A DNA stretch of 64,000 nucleotides from Pantoea vagans (lineage in GTDB: Bacteria > Pseudomonadota > Gammaproteobacteria > Enterobacterales > Enterobacteriaceae): contig NZ_CP038853.1 in NCBI RefSeq assembly GCF_004792415.1, positions 1,240,001 to 1,304,000 of the forward strand, in the 5' to 3' direction. The position numbers and the translations under genes were made by a program. Positions 29,698 to 39,662 of this stretch are shown here, in pieces. The notes below the pieces were generated by a model that was given only the letters and a program-made list of their open reading frames with translations, made no database searches and was not told where the DNA came from. The first letter of the stretch is position 1. Each line of letters begins with the position of its first letter.

Positions 29698-32370
29698 ATG
29701 AGCGACCTTGCGAGAGAAATTACACCGGTCAATATCGAAGAAGAATTAAAAAATTCTTACCTCGGTTACGCCATGTCGGTCATCGTTGGCCGAGCTTTAC
29801 CCGATGTGCGTGATGGCCTGAAGCCGGTTCATCGTCGCGTACTCTATGCGATGAGCGTACTGGGTAACGACTGGAACAAACCCTATAAAAAATCTGCCCG
29901 CGTCGTCGGTGACGTTATCGGTAAATATCACCCGCATGGTGATTCTGCCGTTTACGACACCATTGTACGTATGGCCCAGCCTTTCTCCCTGCGTTACATG
30001 CTGGTGGACGGACAAGGCAACTTCGGTTCCATCGACGGCGACTCCGCTGCAGCGATGCGTTATACCGAAATTCGCATGTCGAAAATCGCCCACGACCTGT
30101 TAGCTGACCTGGAAAAAGAGACCGTCGATTTCGTACCGAACTATGACGGCACTGAGCAGATCCCTGAAGTTCTGCCGACCAAAATCCCTAACCTGCTGGT
30201 GAACGGTTCGTCCGGTATCGCCGTGGGTATGGCAACCAATATTCCACCGCACAACCTGCGTGAAGTGATTAACGGCTGCCTGGCGTACATTGAAGATGAG
30301 AACATCAGCATTGAAGCGCTGATGGAGCACATTCCGGGGCCTGATTTCCCGACCGCCGCCATCATCAATGGTCGCCGTGGCATCGAAGAAGCGTACCGCA
30401 CCGGACGCGGCAAGATTTACATTCGCGCGCGTGGCGAAGTGGAAGCCGATGCGAAAACGGGCCGCGAGACCATCATCATCCATGAGCTGCCGTATCAGGT
30501 GAACAAAGCCCGCCTGATTGAGAAGATTGCGGAGCTGGTGAAAGAGAAGCGTGTCGAAGGCATCAGCGCACTGCGCGATGAGTCTGATAAAGACGGCATG
30601 CGCATCGTGATTGAGATCAAGCGTGATGCGGTCGGTGAAGTGGTTCTGAATAATCTCTATTCACTGACCCAGCTGCAGACCTCGTTTGGTATCAATATGG
30701 TGGCGCTGCATCAGGGCCAGCCGAAGATTATGGCGCTGAAGGAGATTCTGGACGCCTTCGTTCGCCATCGTCGTGAAGTCGTAACGCGTCGTACCATCTT
30801 TGAACTGCGCAAGGCCCGTGACCGCGCGCATATCCTGGAAGGTCTGGCGATTGCGCTGGCGAATATCGATCCGATCATCGAGCTGATTCGTCGTGCGCCA
30901 AACCCGGCAGAAGCGAAAGCGGGTCTGATTGCCCAGGCGTGGGATCTCGGTAACGTGTCAGCGATGCTGGAGCGTGCAGGTGATGACGCCGCGCGTCCTG
31001 AGTGGCTGGATCCGCAGTACGGTATCCGTGATGGGCAGTACTATCTGACCGAGCAGCAGGCTCAGGCGATTCTGGATCTGCGTCTGCAGAAACTGACCGG
31101 CCTTGAGCACGAGAAGCTGCTGGATGAGTATAAGGCGCTGCTGGAGCAGATCGCTGAGTTGCTGCACATTCTGTCGAGCGCTGAGCGTCTGATGGAAGTG
31201 ATCCGCGAAGAGCTGGAGCTGATGCGCGATCAGTTTGGTGACGATCGTCGTACCGAGATCACCGCAAACACCGCCGATATTAATATCGAAGACCTGATCA
31301 ATCAGGAAGATGTTGTGGTGACCTTGTCGCATCAGGGCTATGTGAAGTATCAGCCGCTGAGCGACTATGAAGCGCAGCGTCGTGGTGGTAAAGGCAAGTC
31401 AGCCGCGCGTATCAAAGAAGAGGACTTCATTGATCGTCTGCTGGTGGCCAATACTCATGACACGATTCTTTGCTTCTCAAGCCGTGGCCGTCTGTACTGG
31501 ATGAAGGTTTATCAGCTGCCGGAAGCAAGTCGTGGCGCGCGTGGACGTCCAATCGTCAACCTGCTGCCGCTGGAAGCTAACGAGCGTATTACGGCGATTC
31601 TGCCGGTACGTGAGTATACCGAAGGCTTCAATATCTTTATGGCGACCGCGCTGGGTACCGTGAAGAAGACGGCGCTTAAAGAGTTCAGCCGTCCGCGCAG
31701 CGCCGGTATTATTGCCGTGAATCTGCGTGATGACGATGAGCTGATCGGCGTGGCGCTGACTAACGGTAACGATGAAGCGATGCTGTTTTCCGCAGCCGGT
31801 AAAGTGGTTCGCTTTGCAGAGTCCGCAGTTCGTGCCATGGGTCGTACCGCTTCTGGCGTGCGCGGCATCAGGCTGGCTGAAGGCGATCGTGTGGTGTCGC
31901 TGATTGTGCCGCGTGAAGAGGGTGCCATTATGACCGTGACGCAGAATGGTTACGGTAAGCGTACGGCCAACAGCGAATACCCGACGAAGTCGCGTGCGAC
32001 GCAGGGTGTTATTTCAATCAAAGTGACCGAGCGTAATGGTCCGGTGATTGGCGCGGTTCAGGTTGTCGATGGCGATCAGATTATGATGATCACCGATGCC
32101 GGTACGCTGGTGCGTACCCGCGTGTCAGAAGTGAGCGTCGTGGGTCGTAATACCCAAGGTGTGATCCTGATTCGTACCGCTGAGGATGAGAACGTAGTCG
32201 GACTGCAGCGTGTTGCCGAGCCGGTTGAAGAGGAAGAGCTGGATTCAATCGACGGCAGCGTGGCGGAAGGTGAAGATGATATTGCGCCGGAAGCTGAGAT
32301 CGACGATGAAGAGATTGCACCGGAAGCGGATGCAGAAGACGAAGACGACGCAGCAGAAGACGAAGAGTAA
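29698..32370 (+). CDS. gyrA: DNA gyrase subunit A
   Basis: This 890-residue breakage-reunion subunit of DNA gyrase has the catalytic tyrosine at residue 122 ([10 protein letters not shown]). The quinolone-resistance-determining region reads [17 protein letters not shown], with Ser83 and Asp87, so it carries none of the common fluoroquinolone-resistance changes at those positions. The GyrA box QRRGGKG, required for DNA wrapping, is present. The C-terminal beta-pinwheel ends in a very acidic tail rich in Glu and Asp, and the protein is about 15 residues longer than E. coli GyrA (875), mostly in that tail. A terminator follows, then the tandem repeats. Confidence 0.97.
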   Translation: MSDLAREITPVNIEEELKNSYLGYAMSVIVGRALPDVRDGLKPVHRRVLYAMSVLGNDWNKPYKKSARVVGDVIGKYHPHGDSAVYDTIVRMAQPFSLRYMLVDGQGNFGSIDGDSAAAMRYTEIRMSKIAHDLLADLEKETVDFVPNYDGTEQIPEVLPTKIPNLLVNGSSGIAVGMATNIPPHNLREVINGCLAYIEDENISIEALMEHIPGPDFPTAAIINGRRGIEEAYRTGRGKIYIRARGEVEADAKTGRETIIIHELPYQVNKARLIEKIAELVKEKRVEGISALRDESDKDGMRIVIEIKRDAVGEVVLNNLYSLTQLQTSFGINMVALHQGQPKIMALKEILDAFVRHRREVVTRRTIFELRKARDRAHILEGLAIALANIDPIIELIRRAPNPAEAKAGLIAQAWDLGNVSAMLERAGDDAARPEWLDPQYGIRDGQYYLTEQQAQAILDLRLQKLTGLEHEKLLDEYKALLEQIAELLHILSSAERLMEVIREELELMRDQFGDDRRTEITANTADINIEDLINQEDVVVTLSHQGYVKYQPLSDYEAQRRGGKGKSAARIKEEDFIDRLLVANTHDTILCFSSRGRLYWMKVYQLPEASRGARGRPIVNLLPLEANERITAILPVREYTEGFNIFMATALGTVKKTALKEFSRPRSAGIIAVNLRDDDELIGVALTNGNDEAMLFSAAGKVVRFAESAVRAMGRTASGVRGIRLAEGDRVVSLIVPREEGAIMTVTQNGYGKRTANSEYPTKSRATQGVISIKVTERNGPVIGAVQVVDGDQIMMITDAGTLVRTRVSEVSVVGRNTQGVILIRTAEDENVVGLQRVAEPVEEEELDSIDGSVAEGEDDIAPEAEIDDEEIAPEADAEDEDDAAEDEE

Positions 32371-32401
32371 TTTGTCTGACGTGAGCTGAGGTTCGTTGCA
32401 G

Positions 32402-32442
32402 AAACGGCAGGTCAGGGGAAATCCGGCCTGCCGTTTTTTTTT
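32402..32442 (+). terminator. gyrA terminator
   Basis: AAACGGCAGG (32402-32411) pairs with CCTGCCGTTT (32427-32436), and the T-run continues to 32442. The loop is 15 bases. Confidence 0.88.
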
Positions 32443-32480
32443 GGAGATCGGGTGTGGGTGGCTGTGAGCCGGGAGCCGGA

Positions 32481-33234
32481 AGCCGGTGGCTGCGGGATGG
32501 GAGCCGCCGAAAGGCCCGCTATGCCCGATCGCAAAGAAATCCCGCATCCCTGCGGATCGGCCACGCCATCCGTGGCGTGGACGCTTTGCTCTTCGGGCAT
32601 AGCCAGCCTTTCTCGCTGGGATTACGGTGTTGCTTTGAGTGGAGGCAGGGTAGCAAAGAACGGGCATCGAAAGCCTGAAGCCGGTGGCTGTGGGATGGGA
32701 GCCGCCGAAAGGCCCGCTATGCCAGATCGCAAAGGATTCCCGCATCCCTGCGGATCGGCCACGCCATCCGTGGCGTGGACGCTTTGCTCTTCGGGCATAG
32801 CCAGCCTTTCTCGCTGGGATTACGGTGTTGCTTTGAGTGGAGGCAGGGTAGCAAAGAACGGGCATCGAAAGCCTGAAGCCGGTGGCTGTGGGATGGGAGC
32901 CGCCGAAAGGCCCGCTATGCCCGATCGCAAAGGATTCCCGCATCCCTGCGGATCGGCCACGCCATCCGTGGCGTGGACGCTTTGCTCTTCGGGCATAGCC
33001 AGCCTTTCTCGCTGGGATTACGGTGTTGCTTTGAGTGGAGGCAGGGTAGCAGAGAACGGGCATCGAAAGCCTGAAGCCGGTGGCTGTGAGCCGGGAGCCG
33101 CCGAAAGACCCGCTATGCCCGATCGCAAAGGATTCCCGCATCCCTGCGGATCGGCCACGCCATCGGTGGCGTGGACGCTTTGCTCTTCGGGCATAGCCAG
33201 CCTTTCTCGCTGGGATTACAGTGTCGCTTTGAGT
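32481..33234. repeat. 198-bp tandem palindromic repeat, about 3.8 copies
   Basis: Copies begin with AGCCGGTGGC at 32481, 32679, 32877 and 33075, so the period is exactly 198 bp; the last copy stops at about 33234. Copies 1-3 differ at only a few bases and copy 4 is slightly more diverged. Each unit folds into a large palindrome: CTATGCCCGA and TCGGGCATAG are outer arms. Inside are the hairpins CCGC-ATCCCT-GCGG and CCACGCC-ATCCGT-GGCGTGG. Because 198 is divisible by three, long open frames run through on both strands, but none has a ribosome binding site or family similarity. It is non-coding and lies between the gyrA terminator and rcsC. Confidence 0.85.
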
Positions 33235-33417
33235 TCTTACGGGCAAGCCTGTACGCAAGCCTTCTTGTGCACTTATAGCTGGCTGCTTTCACTATCTTAA
33301 AAGATTCCCAAACCTTCCGCTAAGCCTGCGGCTGGCTGGCTTTTTTCGCCTGATAAAGCTAGTGTATGGGCATTAAAAATCGATGATGCGACTAACCTTG
33401 CCAACTGCGAGTTACCT

Positions 33418-36270
33418 TTGAAATATCCTGTCTCTTTCCGCACTACGCTTCGCATCTCGCGCTATCTTTTCCGCGCGCTGGCGCTGCTAATCTGGACGCT
33501 GGGCGCTGTTCTGACGGCGTTTTACATCATCAGCGTGCTGCACAATAAAGAGACGCAGGTCCGGCAGGAGTTCGCCAGTAACTACGGCACGATTCAGTGG
33601 TATGTGCGCCATTCGGCGGACATGATGCGTGAGCTGAAATATATCACCGAGAACCGCTTAACCAACGCCAGCAGTGGTCTGGATGTGCTGACCGGCATGA
33701 TGCCGGGCAAAACTACGCAGCCGCAGTTTACGCCACTCTTTTCGGATGGCGACTGTACCTCAATGAGCAATACCTGGCGCAACTCGCTCGATTCCCTCAG
33801 CTACTACATCAATTACTGGAAGAGCAACTTCGCCTCGTCGTATGAGCTTAATCGGGTGTTCTTTATCGGTGGCGAGAGTCAGTGTCTGGCGGACTTTACC
33901 ATTGGCAGCAGTAATGCCGATCGGGAACGCAGCCTGAAATCGCTGCGTGAGAATGTACTGCGCTATCGTAATAGCAGCGAAGAAGATCGCCGCAATCCAA
34001 TGTACTGGATCAACAGCAGTGCGCAGCCCGGCGTCGGCACCTTCTATATGGTAGTGCCGGTTTATGTCGCCAATAAGTTACAGGCGCTGCTGGGTGTTGA
34101 GCAGAACATCCGGCTGGATGAGTTTATTCAGCCGGGCAGCCTGCCGATTATTGCGTCCATTACCGACGAAAATTACCGTCCGCTGCTTAACTCGCGGCGC
34201 GGCGGGCTGGGCTTCTCGCTGGATAATCTGCCGGATGATAAAACCTGGTTCGGTTATCTGAATGGGTATCGTCAGCTGGTGCTGAAGAAACCGCTGCCGC
34301 CATCCGATCTTAACGTGGTGTGGTCGATACCCACCGACGTGATGGTGGATCAGCTTAAGCTGATGATTATCAATGCGCTGCTGCTTAATATTTTCAGCGC
34401 CGTGATCCTGTTTACTCTCGCATGGGTGTTTGAGCGACGGATGTTCCTGCCGGCGGAGGAGAATGCGCACCGGCTGGAAGAGCATGAGCAGTTTAACCGT
34501 AAAATTGTGGCTTCTGCGCCGGTCGGGATCTGTATTTTACGCACCAGCGACGGTACCAATATTCTGAGTAACGAGCTGGCGCACAATTATCTGACGTTGC
34601 TGACGCAGGAAGATCGTCTGAGGCTGAATGAGATTATTGGCGGGCAGCAGGTCAACTTTGTCGATGTGCTGACCGGCAGTAATACTAACCTGCAGATCAG
34701 CTTTGTGCATTCGCGCTATCGTAATGAGAACGTGGCGATTTGCGTGCTGGTCGACGTTTCGGCGCGCGTACGAATGGAGCAGTCTCTGCAGGAGATGGCC
34801 CACGCGGCAGAGCAGGCCAGCCAGTCTAAATCGATGTTCCTGGCTACCGTCAGTCACGAGCTGCGCACGCCGCTGTATGGCATTATCGGTAATCTCGACC
34901 TGTTACAGACTAAAGAGCTGCCCAGCGGCATCGACTCGCTGGTGACGGCGATGAACAACTCCTCCAGCCTGCTGCTGAAGATTATCAGCGATATTCTCGA
35001 CTTCTCGAAAATTGAGTCCGAGCAGCTGAAAATCGAGCCACGTCCGTTTGCACCGCGCGAAATCGTCACCCACATCGTCGGCAACTATCTGTCGCTGGTG
35101 GTGAAGAAGCGGCTGACGCTCTACTGCTTTATCGAACATGATGTGCCGCAGGTGCTGGACGGGGATCCGCTGCGTCTGCAGCAGGTGATCTCGAACCTGC
35201 TGAATAACGCGATTAAGTTCACGCACACCGGCTGTATTATCCTCCACGCCTGGGTTGCTGAAGGCTATCTGGCCTTCCGCGTCCGTGATACCGGCGTCGG
35301 CATCCCGGCGAAAGAGCTGCCGCGTCTGTTTGATCCTTTCTTCCAGGTAGGCAGTGGCGTGCAGCGTAATTTCCAGGGCACCGGGCTGGGACTGGCGATC
35401 TGTGAAAAGCTGATCAATATGATGGACGGTGACATTGAAGTTGACTCAGAGCCCGGCATGGGCAGCCAGTTCATTGTGCGTATCCCGATCTACAAAGGGC
35501 AGAAGCCGTCACTGATGCTGCTGGAGGATTTGAAAGAGAACAAAATCTGGCTGGCGATGCGTAACGACTATCTTGCGGAGTTTATTACCCGCCAGATCCA
35601 GCAGCAGGGCATTGAGGTCGCGGAATATAACGGTAAGCCGGGTCACGACGATGTGGTGATGACCGATTACGACCTGGAAATCGACTTACCGCTGCGGGCG
35701 CTGATCACCTTTGACGGATCGCATGTGGATATGCCGCGTGAACGTCAGCCGGGACGCTGGATCCACTCGACAGCCACGCTGCACGAGGTGCCGGCGCTGC
35801 TGGCGCGCATCTACCGTATTTCGCTGGGTCACGATGCGGCGGATGCGTTGCTGCTGGCCGCGCCGGTCGAAGAGAAAGTGCATAACGATGACATCATGGT
35901 GCTGATTGTCGATGACCATCCGATTAACCGCATGCTGCTGTCGGAACAGCTTGGCACGCTGGGCTATCAGGTCAAAACCGCGCAGGATGGTGTTGATGCG
36001 CTTAACGTGCTGAGTCGTAATGAAATCGACATCGTGCTGACGGATGTGAACATGCCAAACATGGATGGTTATCGCCTGACGCAGCGGTTGCGTCAGCTGG
36101 GCCATCTCTTCCCGGTCGTCGGCGTGACGGCGAATGCGCTGGCGGAAGAGAAACAGCGTTGTATGGATGCGGGCATGGATAACTGCCTGTCAAAACCGGT
36201 GACGCTGGATGTGCTGAAAGTGACGCTGGCCATCTATGCTGATCGGGTGCGTAAAACGCGGATAGGATAG
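33418..36270 (+). CDS. rcsC: Rcs phosphorelay hybrid histidine kinase RcsC
   Basis: This 950-residue inner-membrane sensor (E. coli 949) has a first membrane helix at about 20-41, a periplasmic domain to about 315 and a second helix at about 318-338. Then come a PAS-like linker, a HisKA domain with His480 (ATVSHELRTPLYG) and an ATPase domain (NLLNNAIKFTHTG, DTGVGIPAKELPRLFDPFFQ, GTGLGLAICEKL). An RcsC-specific ABL domain and a receiver with Asp876 (IVLTDVNMPNMDGY) complete it. It passes phosphate through RcsD to RcsB, which controls capsule, motility and biofilm genes. The start codon is TTG. The N-terminus MKYPVSFRTTLRISRYLFRA matches E. coli (MKYLASFRTTLKASRY). It is convergent with rcsB. 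Confidence 0.95.
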   Translation: MKYPVSFRTTLRISRYLFRALALLIWTLGAVLTAFYIISVLHNKETQVRQEFASNYGTIQWYVRHSADMMRELKYITENRLTNASSGLDVLTGMMPGKTTQPQFTPLFSDGDCTSMSNTWRNSLDSLSYYINYWKSNFASSYELNRVFFIGGESQCLADFTIGSSNADRERSLKSLRENVLRYRNSSEEDRRNPMYWINSSAQPGVGTFYMVVPVYVANKLQALLGVEQNIRLDEFIQPGSLPIIASITDENYRPLLNSRRGGLGFSLDNLPDDKTWFGYLNGYRQLVLKKPLPPSDLNVVWSIPTDVMVDQLKLMIINALLLNIFSAVILFTLAWVFERRMFLPAEENAHRLEEHEQFNRKIVASAPVGICILRTSDGTNILSNELAHNYLTLLTQEDRLRLNEIIGGQQVNFVDVLTGSNTNLQISFVHSRYRNENVAICVLVDVSARVRMEQSLQEMAHAAEQASQSKSMFLATVSHELRTPLYGIIGNLDLLQTKELPSGIDSLVTAMNNSSSLLLKIISDILDFSKIESEQLKIEPRPFAPREIVTHIVGNYLSLVVKKRLTLYCFIEHDVPQVLDGDPLRLQQVISNLLNNAIKFTHTGCIILHAWVAEGYLAFRVRDTGVGIPAKELPRLFDPFFQVGSGVQRNFQGTGLGLAICEKLINMMDGDIEVDSEPGMGSQFIVRIPIYKGQKPSLMLLEDLKENKIWLAMRNDYLAEFITRQIQQQGIEVAEYNGKPGHDDVVMTDYDLEIDLPLRALITFDGSHVDMPRERQPGRWIHSTATLHEVPALLARIYRISLGHDAADALLLAAPVEEKVHNDDIMVLIVDDHPINRMLLSEQLGTLGYQVKTAQDGVDALNVLSRNEIDIVLTDVNMPNMDGYRLTQRLRQLGHLFPVVGVTANALAEEKQRCMDAGMDNCLSKPVTLDVLKVTLAIYADRVRKTRIG

Positions 36271-36300
36271 GGCAGGATAAAGCAGGATAGGGCAGAGGTA

Positions 36301-36323
36301 AGGCGGTGCAGGCTGCACCGCCT
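36301..36323. terminator. Hairpin between convergent rcsC and rcsB
   Basis: AGGCGGTGCA and TGCACCGCCT form a perfect 10-bp stem around GGC. There is no good T-run on either side. A small GCAGGATA direct repeat (near 36273 and 36283) lies between the rcsC stop and the hairpin. Confidence 0.5.
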
Positions 36324-36333
36324 CAGACGTAAC

Positions 36334-36984
36334 TTAGTCTCTTTCGACCTGAGTCTGGCTGACAGACGACAGGTAGTTCAGCAGCGCGATATCGTTATCC
36401 ACGCCCAGTTTCATCATCGCTGATTTCTTCTGGCTACTGATCGTTTTGATACTGCGGTTCAGTTTCTTGGCGATTTCCGTTACCAGGAAACCTTCAGCGA
36501 ACAGACGCAGTACTTCGCTCTCTTTTGGTGACAGACGCTTGTCGCCATAACCACCTGCGCTGATCTTCTCCAGCAGTTTCGCAACGCTTTCCGGCGTATA
36601 TTTCTTGCCTTTCTGCAGTGCAGCCAGTGCTTTCGGCAGATCGGTAGGTGCGCCCTGTTTCAGGACAATCCCTTCGATATCGAGATCCAGCACAGAACTC
36701 AGAATCGCCGGGTTATTGTTCATGGTCAGAACAATAATCGACAGATCCGGATAGTGGCGTTTAATGTATTTAATCAGCGTAATGCCATCGCCATACTTCT
36801 CACCTGGCATGGAGAGGTCGGTGATCAGGACGTTAGCGTCAAGCTTGGACAGATTATTGATCAGTGCTGTTGAGTCTTCGAACTCACCTACAACGTTGAC
36901 CCATTCAATTTGTTCCAGAGACTTTCGGATACCGAAAAGGACAATTGGATGGTCATCGGCAATAATTACGTTTAAGTTATTCAT
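36334..36984 (-). CDS. rcsB: Response regulator RcsB
   Basis: This 216-residue NarL/FixJ-type regulator equals E. coli RcsB in length. The receiver domain has the acidic pocket IIADDHP and the phosphoacceptor Asp56 (LITDLSMPGE). The LuxR-type helix-turn-helix is at about 150-205 (LSPKESEVLRLFAEGFLVTEIAKKL). Alone or with partners such as RcsA, it controls capsule/exopolysaccharide, flagella and stress genes. The frame is open further upstream into rcsD, but the start at 36984 gives the family N-terminus MNNLNVIIADDHP and has AAGG 10 bases upstream. It lies 1 bp after the rcsD stop, tighter than I recall for E. coli. Confidence 0.97.
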   Translation of the reverse strand: MNNLNVIIADDHPIVLFGIRKSLEQIEWVNVVGEFEDSTALINNLSKLDANVLITDLSMPGEKYGDGITLIKYIKRHYPDLSIIVLTMNNNPAILSSVLDLDIEGIVLKQGAPTDLPKALAALQKGKKYTPESVAKLLEKISAGGYGDKRLSPKESEVLRLFAEGFLVTEIAKKLNRSIKTISSQKKSAMMKLGVDNDIALLNYLSSVSQTQVERD

Positions 36985-36985
36985 C

Positions 36986-39643
36986 TTATTGGTTACCTTG
37001 CTGCAGCAGTTGATTGACGTAAGCGTCAATATCACTGGTGGTATTTGTAATGTTTGAATCGTCACACGCTTTAATGTGGTGTTCTAACTCTTCACAAAGC
37101 TGTTTGCCGGGAGTCAGATTGAGCATGGCAAACACGCCCTTTAGGCGATGCGCTGTCTGAGCAAGCGAGGCGTAGTCCTTTTCCGCCGACTCAGTATACA
37201 GTCTCTTCACATCAACCGGTACTGTCTCCGTAAACAGCTGGAAATAGCCGCCGCTCATCAATGGCGTGGCCGTGTCGTCTTCCATGTCATTATCCATCAC
37301 ATCATGCGACAGTTGCTTCTCAATCAGGGCCAGTAAGGCATCCAGCATCGCATTACTGAGATTGAAATTGACCCGATACTGCTGGTCGTTCAGTGCATGA
37401 TGACCCAGTTCATCTTCCGCCAGCAGCAGTGCCCAGCCGCTAAGCTTTGAGGGATCGTCGGTCACCAGCACATCGTGATCCTGACCGGAAATGCGCTCAT
37501 CGGGTGTCAGACACCGTGCGCCCCAGTTCTCCAGATGGCGGCAGACGATTTTATGCACGTCCTCCACGGTGATCTCCACCAGCGCGGTCACACCATCCAG
37601 AATCTTTTCCTCTTCTTCTTCGTGCTTCTGCTCCAGCACCAGCGGCAGCTGCATGTTATAGCGCGTGCCGATATCCGCTTTTGCCACGATATCGAGGCTG
37701 CCACCCATCTGCTTGCAGAGCTGCTTGCACAGGAAGAACGCCATGCCGGAAGCCTGTCCGTAGCGATCCTGACTGGTATCGCCCAGGAACGGGAAGTCGA
37801 CATTCGCCAGCTCATCCACCGTCAGGCCCGCACCGGTGTCCACCAGTTCGATGATCACTCTATCGGCCTGTTTGTCCGCAGCCTTAACCTCCAGGGTGAT
37901 TTTTCCCCAGCGGGTGGTGGTCAGAGCATAGTGCATCAGCGTGGTCAGCACTTTGCGCAGGGCGCGACGGTCGCCAAAGCGCGTCTCGTCATTCGCCAGA
38001 TGATTATTCACCACCAGCGACAGCCCTTTGCGACGCATCAGCGGCAGGCTTTCCAGTGCGATTTCGTCCAGCAGCTCCTGCAGGTTAAAGACGGTGGCAT
38101 CCGGTGACCAGTCATGCGCCTCAAGCCGGTTCAGCAGCACGATATCATCCACCAGTCGCGCCAGCCCCTGGCTCTCATCGAGCAGGTCCAGCACGGTCTC
38201 ATCGGCGTCACGCTGGCTGAGCTGCACCAGCTGCGTCACCATCTTCTCCAGTGGCTGATTCAGCGCATGACCCAGATTGTGCAGCAGCTGCTGACGCATC
38301 TGATGGTTGCGGTCCAGCACCTGCTGCGCTTTCTGCAGTTTCTTGTTCACCAGCAGCTCACGATCCTGATCACGCATCATAAACAGCTGGGTATGTGGCG
38401 ACAGCACGCTGCGGGCGTGGCGAATTTCATACACTTCGTTATTGATAGTGGCCTGCAGCACGCCCTGATGCTGGTCGGACATATTAATAATCTTCTGCAG
38501 ATTGAGGTGAGGCAAAAGATGTTCAGCAATCTTATTGCTCAGCAGGGTGCGGTTGCTGGCAAAGTCATACACCAGCAAGCCGACCGGCAGGCTGGCGACA
38601 ATCTCCTCATTCAGTACCCGTAGCGAGTCGAGTTCAGCGCTCTGATTCTCGCTGGGACGCAGCGATTGCTGGCGCAGCAGCACGATACCCGCCAGCGACA
38701 GCAGGAACAGCAGCAGGTTGATGAGCAGCGGCCAGAGCAGGTTGTGCAGGCTGTCGATAATCAGGCGGGTAATCGGCACCTGATAGACCAGCTGCAGCGA
38801 CGTACTGGGCAGGGTGGCCGTAATCTCAATGTTGGGATTAACCAGCGTGATGCGGGTGTTTTCTACCTCCTGCTGATCGGCTGTCGTGGCAGGCATTGAG
38901 CTGTCCTGACGCAGCTGGAAGTTTTCCAGCGGCATGTTCTGCGGAACAATATCGTTAACCGGCAGATCAAAGGCGACCACCGTGGCCAGATGGCCCGGCT
39001 GATTAAAGGTGGTGCGCAGCGTGAAATAGTGGTCGTTCTGGAAGGCGAGGTGGCGCAGCGGCGAGAAGCTCTCGCGTTCATCCAGCGCATTAGCCTGTTG
39101 CAGCATCTCCGCGCGGCGACTATCCACCATTGCGCTGATAGCGCTCTCTTTATAGCGCGTCGCCATATCTTTCAGCGGCAGGGTCGAGATCATAATCAGG
39201 CTGTTGTCCTGACCGTTTAAAAAGTACATCGACCAGGTAGGATTTTCTGCGCCCCACAGCGTGTCGAGATAGTTCGACATCCGCATGGTCATATCCAGCG
39301 TGCTGCTGTCGTGTGAGCCGAAAATCAGCGCTTCGGTTTTACGGCGGGTTTTTTCCAGGTAATAGACGTCAGGACGCAGTCGCGTCTCCTGCAGATTGCT
39401 GCCGGGTGTGGCGCCTGCTGCACTGGTGGAGAGATTTTCATAGATTTGCCAGGTGGCAAAGCGGTAGGCGTCGATGCGCTTCTGCACGTCACGCGCCAGA
39501 TCGTCCATCGCATAGCGTTTGCCGGTCAGCCAGGCATTGACCGAGTTATGCACCATAAAGCCCAGCGCCAGCAGCAGCACCAGATTGAAAACCACAAAAA
39601 AGCGGGTGACATTGCCGGAGGTCAGTGGAAACTTATACAACAT
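36986..39643 (-). CDS. rcsD: Phosphotransfer intermediate protein RcsD
   Basis: This 885-residue inner-membrane histidine phosphotransferase (E. coli RcsD 890) relays phosphate from RcsC to RcsB. Membrane helices lie at about 12-33 and 308-330. The periplasmic region between them includes VYYLEKTRRKTEALIFGSHD, conserved with E. coli. A degenerate kinase-like region follows, which lacks the catalytic histidine and ATP-site motifs. The C-terminal HPt domain has His832 in QTAHRLKGVFAMLN. The N-terminus is shorter and different from E. coli (MLYKFPLTSGNVTRFF). It starts 19 bp after an MFS transporter gene on the same strand and is directly followed by rcsB. Confidence 0.94.
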   Translation of the reverse strand: MLYKFPLTSGNVTRFFVVFNLVLLLALGFMVHNSVNAWLTGKRYAMDDLARDVQKRIDAYRFATWQIYENLSTSAAGATPGSNLQETRLRPDVYYLEKTRRKTEALIFGSHDSSTLDMTMRMSNYLDTLWGAENPTWSMYFLNGQDNSLIMISTLPLKDMATRYKESAISAMVDSRRAEMLQQANALDERESFSPLRHLAFQNDHYFTLRTTFNQPGHLATVVAFDLPVNDIVPQNMPLENFQLRQDSSMPATTADQQEVENTRITLVNPNIEITATLPSTSLQLVYQVPITRLIIDSLHNLLWPLLINLLLFLLSLAGIVLLRQQSLRPSENQSAELDSLRVLNEEIVASLPVGLLVYDFASNRTLLSNKIAEHLLPHLNLQKIINMSDQHQGVLQATINNEVYEIRHARSVLSPHTQLFMMRDQDRELLVNKKLQKAQQVLDRNHQMRQQLLHNLGHALNQPLEKMVTQLVQLSQRDADETVLDLLDESQGLARLVDDIVLLNRLEAHDWSPDATVFNLQELLDEIALESLPLMRRKGLSLVVNNHLANDETRFGDRRALRKVLTTLMHYALTTTRWGKITLEVKAADKQADRVIIELVDTGAGLTVDELANVDFPFLGDTSQDRYGQASGMAFFLCKQLCKQMGGSLDIVAKADIGTRYNMQLPLVLEQKHEEEEEKILDGVTALVEITVEDVHKIVCRHLENWGARCLTPDERISGQDHDVLVTDDPSKLSGWALLLAEDELGHHALNDQQYRVNFNLSNAMLDALLALIEKQLSHDVMDNDMEDDTATPLMSGGYFQLFTETVPVDVKRLYTESAEKDYASLAQTAHRLKGVFAMLNLTPGKQLCEELEHHIKACDDSNITNTTSDIDAYVNQLLQQGNQ

Positions 39644-39662
39644 AGCGTGTCAGGTACCTGAA

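Noticed and set aside
32481..33234. CRISPR array
   Set aside because: The units are 198 bp, contiguous and without unique spacers, and no cas genes are nearby.
32245..33258. Long minus-strand frame (337 codons) through the 198-bp repeats
   Set aside because: It exists because the repeat period is divisible by three. It overlaps gyrA and its terminator, has no ribosome binding site and shows only repeated low-complexity sequence.
32452..33300. Long plus-strand frame (282 codons) through the 198-bp repeats
   Set aside because: Same cause as the minus-strand frame. There is no ATG with a Shine-Dalgarno sequence and no domain, and the DNA is palindromic throughout.
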